This document shows positions 49,369 through 60,120 of a stretch of DNA of 64,000 nt, piece by piece. The notes beneath the pieces were generated by a model. That model did no database searches. It was not told the origin of the DNA and saw nothing but the letters and a program-made list of their open reading frames with translations. Each line of letters starts with the position of its first letter. Position 1 is the first letter of the stretch. A program made the translations under genes and the position numbers. Source of the stretch: Macrocystis pyrifera (lineage: Eukaryota; Sar; Phaeophyceae; Laminariales; Laminariaceae); the NCBI GenBank assembly GCA_031763025.1, contig JASSKH010000016.1:4712001-4776000 (forward strand). The letters run 5' to 3'.

Positions 49369-49640
49369 TTGCTTCGTTGGTTTGTCAGCACAGTATCGTC
49401 TGCTTTGTTCGTTCGTCAGCACAGAGTAATTTCCTCGTTCGCTAGCCATCACACAGGAACGCTCGCTTGCTCCGTTTGTTCGTCGGCACAGCACTACCGG
49501 GTCTGCTTCGTTCGCTCGTTGGCATAGTGGCGTTTGCTTCGGTTGTTCTACAGCACAGCAGTAACTAGTTGCGTTTTCTTTGTTCGCTCATCGACACAAG
49601 AGTAGCGTTGCTTCGTTCGGTCGTCAGTACAACACTTAAC
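49366..49640. repeat. Degenerate ~40-50 bp minisatellite
   Basis: At least six diverged units of TTTG(C/T)TTCGTTCG-TCG(T/G)CAGCACAG type follow one another (GTTCGTTCGTCAGCACAG at 49406, GTTTGTTCGTCGGCACAG at 49475, GTTCGGTCGTCAGTACA at 49615). It begins at the stop of the candidate terminal exon. Confidence 0.7.
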
Positions 49641-49960
49641 AGCGCCAAGCACCCTGCGAGCGTATAGTACCGAATGCTAAACTCCCCGCCCAGAGGAGGC
49701 CGGCAACAGGAACCCCTGTCGCCGCAGCAACCTGGTATACTTGAGTGCGTCCTCATCCTGACTTAGTTATTACCCTCATCAAAACCATCTCCGTTTGGGA
49801 CCTAAAGTCGTTTTGGATCTTCAAAACCATCTCCGGTTGTAGTAGTTACCTGTTACCTGGTAGGTCGTTTTGGATCTTCGAAACCATCTCCGTTTTATTA
49901 TGCCCCTCGGGACACAGGACCCCCCGCGGACGCACGGCGGTGACATGCCTCCCCCACACA

Positions 49961-50118
49961 GCAGCCTTCGGTGTCCCCGGCGAAAGAACGGGCGCCGCCG
50001 TCCAATTCGACGAGCGGGGAGCGTCGAAAGGCACCTTCCCGGCGACGGGTTGCTTTGTCCTCGAGATGGGAAGGGATCCCGGGGATTGGGGGGGGCGAGC
50101 CCTATTCGCACATCGGGT
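49961..50118 (+). CDS. Candidate exon, GC-rich
   Basis: Between CACAGCAG and CATCGGGTATGC the frame reads FGVPGERTGAAVQFDERG, then FPATGCFVLEMGRDPGDWG and RALFAHR. It is GC-rich against an AT-richer surrounding. No family is recognised. Confidence 0.3.
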
Positions 50119-50551
50119 ATGCAAAATGTCCTCTGCACACCCTTTAGTTTTTTGCTTAAAGTGTGTTTTCTTTTTTGCGGTGTCCATTTGGTAAAACCCT
50201 CGACTTCGGTGGATTAGGTCGGGGTGGGATCAGGGTGCCAGGGGTTCACGCCGTGCACCTAAAGCCGACCCATCCGACCCTATCCCTGACCCCCGAACCC
50301 TATGCCCGTGATCAGTGTGCTTTGATCAGGGTGACGAGCGGGAGCACGGCGGAGGATTGCAGAATATAATTTGCATCCCTGCCTGGTGTGCAATTAGGTC
50401 TCATGGTGGATGGGGGGGGATGTGGATGGGGTTCCAACATTTTTCGAAGCAATTCGTGTTTTTTTTTTGTGTCCCCCATTCTGGGTTTCCATTTGTATAT
50501 AAGTTGTTTCCCGGGGATGAAACACTATCCGCCCTCCTCAGATTAAAAACC

Positions 50552-50636
50552 CTCGTATTTTGAGTAAAGCGGTAGAGCGCCCAACTCTGTACGCTCAGTT
50601 TTATGGTTCGAGCCCCACCCTTCGAGCATTTTTTTT
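50552..50636 (+). repeat. tRNA-derived SINE-like head
   Basis: An A box-like AAGCGGTAGAGCGC (50566-50580) and B box GGTTCGAGCCC (50605-50615) are at tRNA spacing, followed by a T8 run that could stop Pol III. The acceptor stem does not form, so a tRNA-derived repeat is more likely than a tRNA gene. Confidence 0.45.
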
Positions 50637-50639
50637 GCT

Positions 50640-52387
50640 TTGCGATTGAATGGGTTTTCGTTTTTTTCTCGTTTTAATTGAATAGCGTTTTAGTATAATA
50701 TATAAACCCATACGATTTTTTTGCGCACTACAACACATACATTTATTCAGTAAGTACCGGTACATGGGTGGGTGGCTGGGTTCGGAAACCCATACAATTC
50801 GTTTGCACACTAAAACGCATACGTTTATTGAGTTGAGTACTGGTAGGTGGCGGGGTGGGGGGTGGTGTGGTGGGTGGGTGTGTAACGTGAGTACCAGCAC
50901 CGGTTGTGATGCACGAAGCACACAGGATGCAAAATGTATGTATATATACGCAGGTAGGCTTTGCCGCGGCAGATCTCGGTACCAATACGATGAAGAGCAG
51001 AAACTGTTACGTACGTCTTGAAAAAAAAAAAACTCGTACACGAGTACGTACGCTGATTTTACCCGGTATGTACGACCAACAATACCTACGACAGAACGTA
51101 CCGCAGTACCAACCTAGATACAAACGCTGACTGAGCGTCTAATACAAAGCACAACCAATCATCTACTGCTGTGAATACCGGTCCCTTAGGGGCAACCTCT
51201 CGCCCGATACCTTATACTACGAAGTCCCCACCGTCTGAGGATCAACCTTTGTCCTACGGGAATAATCAGGCAATCCACTAATCACGGACGGGGGTTGCCT
51301 GTCCACACTCCCTCAAGCCCGGTCACCCTTATGGCCGGAAGAATCTCCGAGCCTTTCCGTCGTGCAGCCTATTAAGACGACTCCGTCGCCCTGCTGCCAC
51401 CCTTCTGCTTCGGTCTGTCTGTCTGACAGTCTAATCGTTTTTTGTCTGCCCTCATGAAAGCGCTACTCAGCGTTCCTCAACCCAACGTCGTTGTACGAGC
51501 TACCTGAGAATGGCTGATATCGCAGGAGGTCGACGTCTCGCACCGTCCGAAGACCCCAGAACGTAGTCCTCCCACAAGCAGTATTATTACTACCCGAACG
51601 AAGCAGTAACCGGTGAGCGCAGTCTGGGAGTCCACCATAACAATATAAACGCTGTCTGCGTCGCCCTCGTTGCCTCCATGTCCGTCTCCTACCTGCAACT
51701 AGCTGACGCCCAACCAAGAAAAATGCCAAACATACTCGTGAAAGTACCGAATACGTACTTGTAACATGACGTCGAGTCGCACGCAACATGTCGCCAAGGG
51801 TTTCGTGGCACCGAATGCTAGATACCTCGTCCGAAGATAAATTATATACAAGCAACACTTGCTCGCTCAGACAGGGCAAACGATGGCGAATCGGTCATCA
51901 TCACCGACCGGAAGAAACTGCTGCAAATGCCAAGGTCTCCCCCTATAATCTGGGGGAGCAAAGGAGAGAGGTATCAAGCGCATGTAGCACAAGATATACC
52001 CAAGAAAGCCAGGCAGGTGGACAAGTCTCCACGCGAATGTCTTTTTAACAAGGCGCCACCTTACACACGGACTATCATTAGGTCTCTAAGCAAAGTAAAA
52101 CCTGGCTCGTCTCACGCACCGAAAAAACGGGGCGGGGATAGGTGCCGAAATAACACCAGGCAGCGCTACTACTTGTTGAACGAAGTACTTCACAACTGCG
52201 GCGCAAACTCCGAAATAGGCTGTCGAAGAGCCGCGGATTCCGTGCCCAAGCGGTTTCCATCCCCGACGGCGTGACCGCTCGAGCCAAGCTAAAAGCCAAA
52301 AGAGGAAACAGGTCGCCCCAGCCGCGAGAAGACAGACAGCGCTTTCGTTTTGCACCATGCTAAACGCGCAGCAACAGCCAACGCCCC
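50640..52387. other. Region downstream of the dehydrogenase, no gene
   Basis: Holds a local duplication of AAACCCATACAATTC/GATTT...GCACACTA (50705-50830), a G-rich stretch at 50846-50880 and the possible copia remnant. The dehydrogenase 3' UTR must extend into 52387 and below. Confidence 0.4.
51463..51700 (-). pseudogene. Possible eroded Ty1/copia RNase H fragment
   Basis: A minus-strand frame reads GDADS, then a ten-residue gap, then DSQTALTGYCF. This resembles the DAD...D....TGYxF block of copia-type RNase H, with two residues too many. A few codons downstream a TT..NAE segment resembles the TEAEY block but is interrupted by a stop. No LTR or other pol domain was found. Confidence 0.3.
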
Positions 52388-55300
52388 TTACGAAGCAAGC
52401 ACCGTGTCCACCTTCTTCCCGAGCTTCGCTTCCAGGACGTCTTCCGTGTAGGTCCACATGCGAGGCGGGTTGGCGGGGTCCGACGCTATCGCTGACGGCA
52501 TAGTTTCCTTCATGGCGGCCCAGTACTTGCCCGAACACTCCGGGGCGGCCAGGGCCGGGTCCACGGCACACCGAAGGGACGTCAAAGATCCAGTCAGGGG
52601 GGTCGACAAGACGTACTTCTTGAGGGGGGCGGCCCACCTCGACATGCGCGACGTCCAGCTGTTGTCCGTCATGTTGCGCATGATACCGGTATCGACTATG
52701 CCCGGATGAACGGCGTAGGTGTTGATTCCGCGGCCAGCCAGCCGCTTCGCGAACTCCTTGGCGTCCAGGACGTTCGCAAGCTTGGACCGCCCGTACGCCA
52801 TCCAGCTGTCGTAGCTGTCAGGCTTCTCGAAGTTAATGTTGTCCCAATCCACGGTCGTCTTGCCCACGCCTGGCGGTTCGTCGTGCGCCACAGACGATAG
52901 GAACACGATTCGGCCGCCGTCGGCTATCATGGGCTCCATCAGCCTAGTCAGGAGGTGCCCGCCGAAGTGGTTCACCCCGATCTGCATCTCGAGGCCGTCG
53001 ACCGTCTCACGCCTCTCCGGGATGGCCATGATCCCGGCGTTGTTGATGAGAACGTCGGCTTTGCGCCCGGACGCCTTGAACCTCTCGGCGAAGGCTACCA
53101 CCGATTGCAATGATCCGAGGTCTAAGATCTGCACCTCCACGTCGACGTCCTCCAGCCCTTCTAGCAGATCCACGCCCTGCCCATACACGTACACGTGACA
53201 ACAACGAAACAGCAACATGAGCATAAATAAGCGATGCTGTCGGCGTTGCGCATGTCGCCTGTGTCAATACCTGCAACGTGTTGATAAAATCTGTGATACA
53301 AACCGCTTCTGTTAACACGGGTCAAATGGCTTGCTGTGCTTACGACCAAGTATTATACATTACTCTGGAAAGAAACACGAGGAGCGTTTAGGCATGAATA
53401 TGAACACTAAACGGTCCTTATATTTCCGTCCAGTGTAAAAAAAAATAAAGGCACGTACCGGGGGGGAGAAGGGACAACACCTGTGACCACGGCTTGTCCA
53501 GAAGATCGCTGAGGGTAAAACCTCCTGCGAGATAGGCCTATGTCAATGGCAACCCGAAGTATCAATAAAAAGTTTGAATTCCAAAGATACCCGCCAAACA
53601 AATTTAGAACACGCTTCCTATGGGCACGTTCAGAAAAAAAAAAGTTCCCAACTTTTGGAAAAGCCCGAAAAAAAAGCAAATCTGGGGCCAATGTTGGGCC
53701 AAGATCGGCCTGAGAAAAACTCAGGCCGATCTTTTTGGTTCGAAGCGGCGAGACTCCGAGTCCTCGACAGACATCGATCGACAAAACCAACGATTGCGTC
53801 ATGAATTCTGAACGGAGTGCCCTCGTTAGGGGCTCCGACCCACCCTTGGGTCACCGTCTTCACACAATGGCCAGTGACGTGCGGCGGGCGCTGGCCAGGC
53901 GTACGATAAAAAAACAAATAGCCGCTGGTGTGTACAAAACAGAAGACAAAATTTCTCGATCCGTCTCGAATGGCAAAAAACAGGCTTTTTTTCAGGTTTG
54001 GGAGGATACCGCAGGACGCCGCCGGCAAGCTCTCGCCCCCTAGAGCATGTATTCACTTTCTTATCTTCAATGCCGTCATCTATACTCGCTGGCCTTGCCC
54101 GACACCAAGCGGGTTGGCCTTGGGCTGAGTCTATATCGAGATCGAGCATCTACCGTCGCACGAGCTGATTTTATCAGCGTGTTGACAATTTGCAACGAGA
54201 GAAAACAAATTGCGCCGCCTGCAGCCGTTGGAAAAAACAAAAGAAAAAATCAAACATTTTTTCCCTTTTTTCCCACAGCGGCGGTACGAGGATATTTTCG
54301 GCTGTTTTTTTGAAGCAATATTTTTGAAAAAAAACTTTCGGACTTCGCGTTTCCATTGGCATAGGTCTTAGGTTGGAAAGTAAAAGTGATATTAAAAAAA
54401 AAAAAAGTGTGGTATACTCTGCTTCAAATGCGACATTCATCTACAGCATAATATGATGAGCTTTTCTGCAGCTACGATAGCCGTCATCGTACTTAGAACC
54501 GTTCCTAACAAAAAAAAAAAAAAAACGATTCGTGATTTTTTGGCATGACAAAAGATCACGATCCGTGACATTTCAGTTCTAACGAAACTAAACGTCACGT
54601 TTCGTGTTATTTTCAAATAATAAAATATATATATATTTCAAATCCAACGGTTTTTGCGGGTGGAGCCAACTCTCGCGAGTGGGGCACGACCAGGCCGGGC
54701 CGGGCCGACCGCGCCTGGGCCGACCCGTGATATATTCGAATCACGGGACGAAGCCTGAGCCAGCCTGCGAGATTCTAGTCTCACCGACCGCTAACCGAGC
54801 CCGCTTCGCGAGATTCCATCTTACAGAGCCTGTCTCCGGCCTGGCCTGTGACATCTCCAGATCGTTTTTGCTTTTGTCTTCGAGCTGTGGCTCCACCTCC
54901 TCGGAATTTCGAGGCCACAACGGGCTCGTCAGCCCGCGCCCAGCGGTGTCTTTGGGTAACCGCCCGTTGTCTACAAGCGGCGTACGAAGCAGAGTCTGCC
55001 ATGCCCCTATACCGGTCTTCAGATGCTGTTGGTGCGCGTGGGTTGGGTAGGCAGTGCTTTGATCAGCGTATTTGGAGACACGACAAAAAGTCACGAATCG
55101 TTATTTCGATTTTTTTGGGGGAAAAGCCTAACAATAATCAGGGCTTTTCGCGGGTCGGGTCACGGGGTGTTCGAAATGTCACGGGTCGGGTCGGGTTGGG
55201 TCAGGAAGTGTTCAAAATCTCACGGGTCGGGTCGGGTCGGGTCAAGAGGTTTTCAAATCTCACGGGTCGGGTCGGGTCGGGTCAAGAGTTTTTCAAATCT

Positions 55301-58300
55301 CACGGGCCGGGTCGGGTCGGGTCAAGAGGTGATCAAAATCTCACGGGTCGGGTCAGGTCATGACCCGCGAGAAACGGGTCACTCGCGGGTCGGCCCAACG
55401 TGACCCGCGAGTTCTTTTCTGCTGACCCGCGGGTCGGACCCGCGCATCCGGCGCGCGGATCCGACACTCAAAAAACTTCCCGCTCTCTTACCCAAAGGCT
55501 TTTCTCGTACGAATACTCAATAATACTCCTTTGGTATCTTATTCAAACATTAAAACACTGCCAAATCCATATAAATATGCATGCCCGCATCCATTTATAT
55601 CCACTACCGCCAGGCCACATATCGCTTGTGGGCACAATATTGAACATTAAATTGTTTTTGGAGTGTCGACCCACGGGCCGGATCCGCAGGTCGGACCTGC
55701 GGGTCAAGATAAATAGTCTCGCGGATCAAGGTGACCCGACCCGCATCAAACCCGTGTCTCACGGGTTCATCCGAAGGTGGCGGGTCGGGTCGGGTCGGGT
55801 CAGGAGGTTTTGAAATCTCGCGGCCCCGACCCGACCCGTGAGATTTGACCTGACCCGCGAAAAGCCCTGAAAATAATGGCGTCATGAATCGTGATTATTT
55901 GTGTCATGATTCGCGACAAAAAAAAAACACGATTCACAATGAAACCCTCACGAATCGTGATTTTTTCACTTCCGTTAAGAACGGCCCTTATTGAGTTTGG
56001 ATATAATCAAGAATTCACGTCGGGTGGCAGCCAAGTACAGGCTGGTTCAAGCAAAAAATATACCTGGTACATGTCAACCATGAACGCTGCATGCAATAGC
56101 TACTCGAATGTCACATGTCTAAGATGTACCAGTATACGGTATGAAAAAACACTTTTTTGGGGGAACACAAAAACGCTCTCTCCTCGAGCCGCCGGTCTTG
56201 TCTCGCGCTCTTGGCTGCGTGGCACGCAGGAGGTCCGCGTGTACACCACGGCGAAAATGCGAACCCCGGCCGAGGTTCGTAGCGCCTGCTGCGGGCCTTC
56301 AAAGGCGCGAATTATGCCAAGTAACCACGGGGCGACATTCCGACCGGCCAGAGCCAAGCAGGACGATGGAAACCCCACACTTCGATTTTTTTTATATTTT
56401 TACATTACTGTATACCATATATTTATCACACCGTCCCTCAAGCTCTCAAGCTCTATACTCTGTGGTAGTCACGGTACAACGTCATTCCCACATCAAGCTC
56501 TTCCATTTGTATCGAATACCGACGGTGCATGTGTGTGCGTGTGTGCGTGTGTGCCGTGTTTCCAGGCGACCTAGGAAATAGGATTGCCGTGTTTCCAGTC
56601 GACCTAGGAAATACAGTAGGAACGAGCACATAATCTCAACATGTTGCATGCTGCGTGCGCGGGGGGCAGGCCGAAACCCACACTTCCTCGGGATTTCAAA
56701 AGCAACCACGCACCCATGGCACACACTACGACAACAACGACAACTACAACAACACAGCGGTACAACGGCAGTACAGCAGCACCACCAATGCTTCAACTCT
56801 GGCTGGGACAGTTACGGTGGTTTAGTGTTCGTCTGTTTCACGAGGATACACCGGTACATACACATGGTGGCATGGTGGCGCATCCAAAACTATCACCATC
56901 TATTTGAAACGAACACACGCACGTCGTCGAACCCCATCCTCTTGTCATACTGGCGTACAGCAGCAGTGTCACAGCACCCGTACACGAAGTAAATACTCGT
57001 AGGCAAGCCTGATGATAATGGTCCTCTTTTTCAACTTGTCATGCCCCCGGGATTTCAAGCCAACCACATCCCGAAGGGGAGCCTTGTATTTGGTATCATA
57101 CTGACCGCAATGAACAGCGGAAGCTGATGGCATAGCCAGTTTTTTTGTCAGGGGCCTAGGGTTGGCGCTAGCGGCGAGATTGCGTCCCGACCAACTACAG
57201 GACTTCAGAAAGGTCAGCAACAGTCAGGCCTTGCCGTAGGATTTTCTTTTTTAATTGTTTATCAGGACGAAACAGCTCTACAGCAGGTACTTCAAGAGTT
57301 TGTGTAAATACTGGAATAATTGACCGGGTAAGAGTCGGTTCTATACTGGGACCAAGTAATTTCGAAAAAAAAACAGTGAGAGCCACATTTTTTCCCAACG
57401 AAAGCTCAGAAGTCCACGCGGTTTTTTCGGATTAGACCCTGAAACTGCGCACACACCTCCCGTGCTATTATGCCGAGGGGTGTACCGAGGGGGTGCAAGA
57501 TTATTGCCATGTTTGCTAGATATCCGGGCTCCCAGAAAGCCAATATTCAGGGAAACCCGAAGAACCCAGAAAAATGGCGGAAATAAAAAACTTGCACCTC
57601 CTAAAAAAAAACTAGCACCTATTCCATACGCTCCTCGGCATAATACAACGCCACGGAAGGTGTGGGCTAAGTTTCTGGTCTAACTAAAGGACAAAAAGGT
57701 GTGAACTTCTCATGTCAGCAAAAAATCTGACTGAATCCCTGAACCAGCACGTCATGTTTACAAGGGTATGCTTGGTAATGGGTAGGGTCAGTGAACAACG
57801 ACCGTGTTTGGCTCGATTTTTTAAGCGTTTTTGTGCTACATCGAAAGATCGACGTGCTCTTGAGTCGGGAAAAGAGCAACATGTACCAGCAGTCAAGAGC
57901 GCTTGTCTAGGCTTGTCACGGCGTGCTCTTAAATTGGGGTGCTCATGGATGCTCATGGCCATTCGTAGCCATGTTTGCCTTATTCTGCCGGTCGGAGCAG
58001 GAAATTTTGTAAAACTTCGGTGTGTTCCAGACTTGGGAAACTCCTCGTACGTTAACTTCATAATCGAGTCACGGGTTTCCACATTAGGATGTTTTTGGGG
58101 ACAGTGGAACAGGAAACACGATTTTTCAGACGAAATTGTCAGGCCATGTCAGAAGCCAGGTCAACCGGCATCGAAAAAAACCCAATATGCTCCCGGCGTG
58201 CTGATATGTTGCACCATCGGACCAAAATGCTTGTACTTGCTCGCCTTGTGGAGCTGCAGGACTCTTGAACAATGCTGGGGTATCAATACAGTATTTTCGG

Positions 58301-58981
58301 CTTTCGGGCAAGATTTAATCCCAACCACACGCACAAAATAAGTAATTCGATAATTTATGCCGACGACGGACGATTTCAGCCTAGCGCTCCTGTCGCACAC
58401 CACAATTACTGGCGGTACTCGGGTAGTTAGGCAGATTTTTCTCGCTGTTGTGGCTTGTGGACGACCTATCTCTCTAGCACACCACGAACTGGCCGTGCTC
58501 GGGTACTTAAGCAGTATCTTCTCGCTGTGGTGGCTTGTGGGCAACCCATCCGTGACCTCAGATCGTTGCCAAACCGGCTTACGTTTGGTGTTTCTGCATT
58601 TATCCGTTCTTCGTTTAGTCAAGCACCCACCTCGTTTGAGTAAATGAGGCTACAGCTCTGGTTCACTGGCAAGTGGGGGAAACTCCCATATGTCGCATGG
58701 ACTGCGCACACGATTCTCTACAAGGCCTCCGTCCACCTTGAAGCGCGTTGTTTCATCCTCACCTCCCCAACGGGCTTTGCCAGGGCCTCCCCGCGGAGCT
58801 TGTCCGCCGCCTGCTGGCCCCTGTCGGCGTTCCTGCACGCTAACGTCACCTTGGCCCCCATCTTCGCCAGCTCGCGGGCGGTGATATACCCTATCCCGTT
58901 GTTGGCGCCTGTCACGACAAAGTGCTTCCCACTCAGATCTTCGCTCAGCGATTTGGCCTTACACGATGACCCTGACCCCAT
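52388..58981 (-). CDS. Short-chain dehydrogenase/reductase, retinol-dehydrogenase-like
   Basis: NAD(P)-dependent oxidoreductase of the classical SDR fold, closest in pattern to RDH11-14/WWOX-type proteins; substrate unknown. Exon 1 is 58981-58763 and exon 2 is 53176-52388, joined in phase 0 to 335 residues plus a stop. Exon 1 has the Rossmann motif TGANNGIG and ACRN. Exon 2 has LDL, LINNAG, the catalytic Ser in FLSSVAH, the catalytic YGRSK (YxxxK), and HPGIVDTGI. All active-site residues are present. The start codon sits 18 codons before the first beta strand; MGSGSSC could be a myristoylation/palmitoylation-type N-terminus. The single intron is 5586 bp, unusually long here, and contains a PIF/Harbinger-like element, a 176-bp MITE and several duplications. 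Confidence 0.92.
54496..55987. mobile_element. 1.49-kb PIF/Harbinger-like non-autonomous element
   Basis: The terminal inverted repeats (GAACCGTTCCTAAC at left, complement GTTAAGAACGGCCC at right) are flanked by TTA on both sides (54493-54495, 55988-55990), the TWA target of PIF/Harbinger. Next to each end lie CACGATTCGTGA palindromes. The 54640-55080 core matches the element at 62769-63523 in the opposite orientation. This copy also carries a GGGTC-rich array. It has no transposase. It lies in the dehydrogenase intron. Confidence 0.8.
55140..55400. repeat. GGGTCGGGTC tandem array
   Basis: Four or five ~53-bp units each consist of TCACGGGTCGGGTCGGGTCA, then AGAGGT/TTTTCAAATC. A related inverted patch is at 55670-55860 (GACCCGACCCG). 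The array is inside the larger element and absent from the copy at 62769. Confidence 0.85.
56551..56615. repeat. 32-bp tandem duplication
   Basis: GCCGTGTTTCCAGGCGACCT and GCCGTGTTTCCAGTCGACCT, each followed by AGGAAATA, are 32 bp apart. They lie within the dehydrogenase intron. Confidence 0.85.
57468..57643. mobile_element. 176-bp TA-flanked MITE, second family
   Basis: Ends TTATGCCGAGGGGTGTACCG and complement (CATACGCTCCTCGGCATAA) form ~30-bp inverted repeats with TA on each side (57466-57467, 57644-57645). It is unrelated in sequence to the 105-bp family. There is no coding capacity. Confidence 0.78.
57712..58341 (+). other. 209-codon open frame in the dehydrogenase intron, not called as a gene
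   Basis: Unusually long for this AT/GC-mixed intron, but it has no recognisable motif, lies antisense inside an intron, and its opposite strand is also open over long stretches. It could be a decayed element ORF. Confidence 0.2.
58381..58565. repeat. Two ~90-bp diverged tandem units
   Basis: Both units share CTAGC, CACACCACNA, GG(C/G)CGTGCTCGGGTA-like and TCTCGCTGTNGTGGCTTGTGG blocks. They lie near the 5' end of the dehydrogenase intron. Confidence 0.7.
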
Positions 58982-59997
58982 GGTGGTGAGTTACGTCTTC
59001 GGCACCGGTTAATAGCTGCTGGACCAGAGAGGGCGCATTGAAACCGGGTTGGGGTCATTACATACGTCAAGTATTGTGTGATGTACTGTGATGTACTGTG
59101 ATGTACTGTGATGTACAGGGTGTTACGTATGTAATGGTGGAGACCCTTCCCGAATCAAACATTTAACAGTGAACACGTATCTCATACGTCAGGCCTAGAT
59201 TACCTTCGTAAGTAATTGTAAGGCAGTCACACACAAGTGTAGTAAAATCAGGTTGGGACGCAGAGTATCCCTCGCCAGTTGAGCAGGTACTCGTTGTTAC
59301 TCACGTGTGTTGATTGCTCAAAAGATAAGATAAGAGCAGTTTTATTCCGGTAGAACACAATAAAAGACTGACGGAAGGCCTCGTCTTTGCGCGAAACCCC
59401 TGGTTCCCCATCTAAGACACGCCTCACAGCAGTGCTTCAATGCGATCACAACACCTGTACCCAGGTAATTACCGGCCTTTCCATATCGTTCAAAGCGGTA
59501 CCATTGCACTATTAATAGTCCACTCTTATGAGCCGTATATGCAGAAACATGGGGCTTTCATGGAAACCCCGATTCTACGAACTAGATATGAGTCGAATAT
59601 ACGGCTCCTCAGAACCCACTCCTACACCTCTGAACAGCAAAGCTACGTCGCCGAATCAACCATTTGACATGTTCCCATACGAACCATCTTTTAATACAGT
59701 CTTCGCCCTTCTTTCTCCTTCTCCCTCCCTAATCTCAACTCAGATCCGGAGTCACATAGCAGGCTCTTCTCCCCCCAGTTTGGGCGAGCTGGAATAAGGT
59801 GAGATCGTAATCGAGAAAGTATGGAAGCGTATTGAAGGAAACCAAGAAGATAAGCTGTCCATAGAGAAGTTTGGGGGATACACCACATCATTAAAAGAAA
59901 GGATACAAAGAAGGAAAAGGCTAGCGCTAAACAAAAAGGTGAAGAAGGAGAAACGTTCGGGAGATATACAGGGGGCTCAAGAGCGACGTCATGAGCG

Positions 59998-60120
59998 CCC
60001 AATTGTTGGAGGTCTCTATTTGGAGTAGGAACGGTGCTCGGTCTCGAAAGGGATGCTTGGTCAACGCTGAACGGTCACATGACTAAGGCAAGCAACAAAG
60101 GAGGAGTAATCCCCCCCCTT
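59998..60120. repeat. Empty-site copy of the repeat at 37805-38060
   Basis: Shows GGAG-TA-GGAACGG where the other copy has the 105-bp MITE between two TAs, and eight C where the other has 92. It serves as an internal outgroup for both changes. Confidence 0.85.

Noticed and set aside
50552-50636. Functional tRNA gene (+)
   Set aside because: B box and terminator look right, but no cloverleaf with a paired acceptor stem can be drawn.
54604-55050. Gene encoded by the element core
   Set aside because: The same frame is open in the 62769 copy, but no transposase or other domain is recognised; kept as a question, not as a CDS.
57712-58341. 209-codon frame as an independent gene
   Set aside because: Antisense inside an intron and without family motifs; listed only as an open frame.
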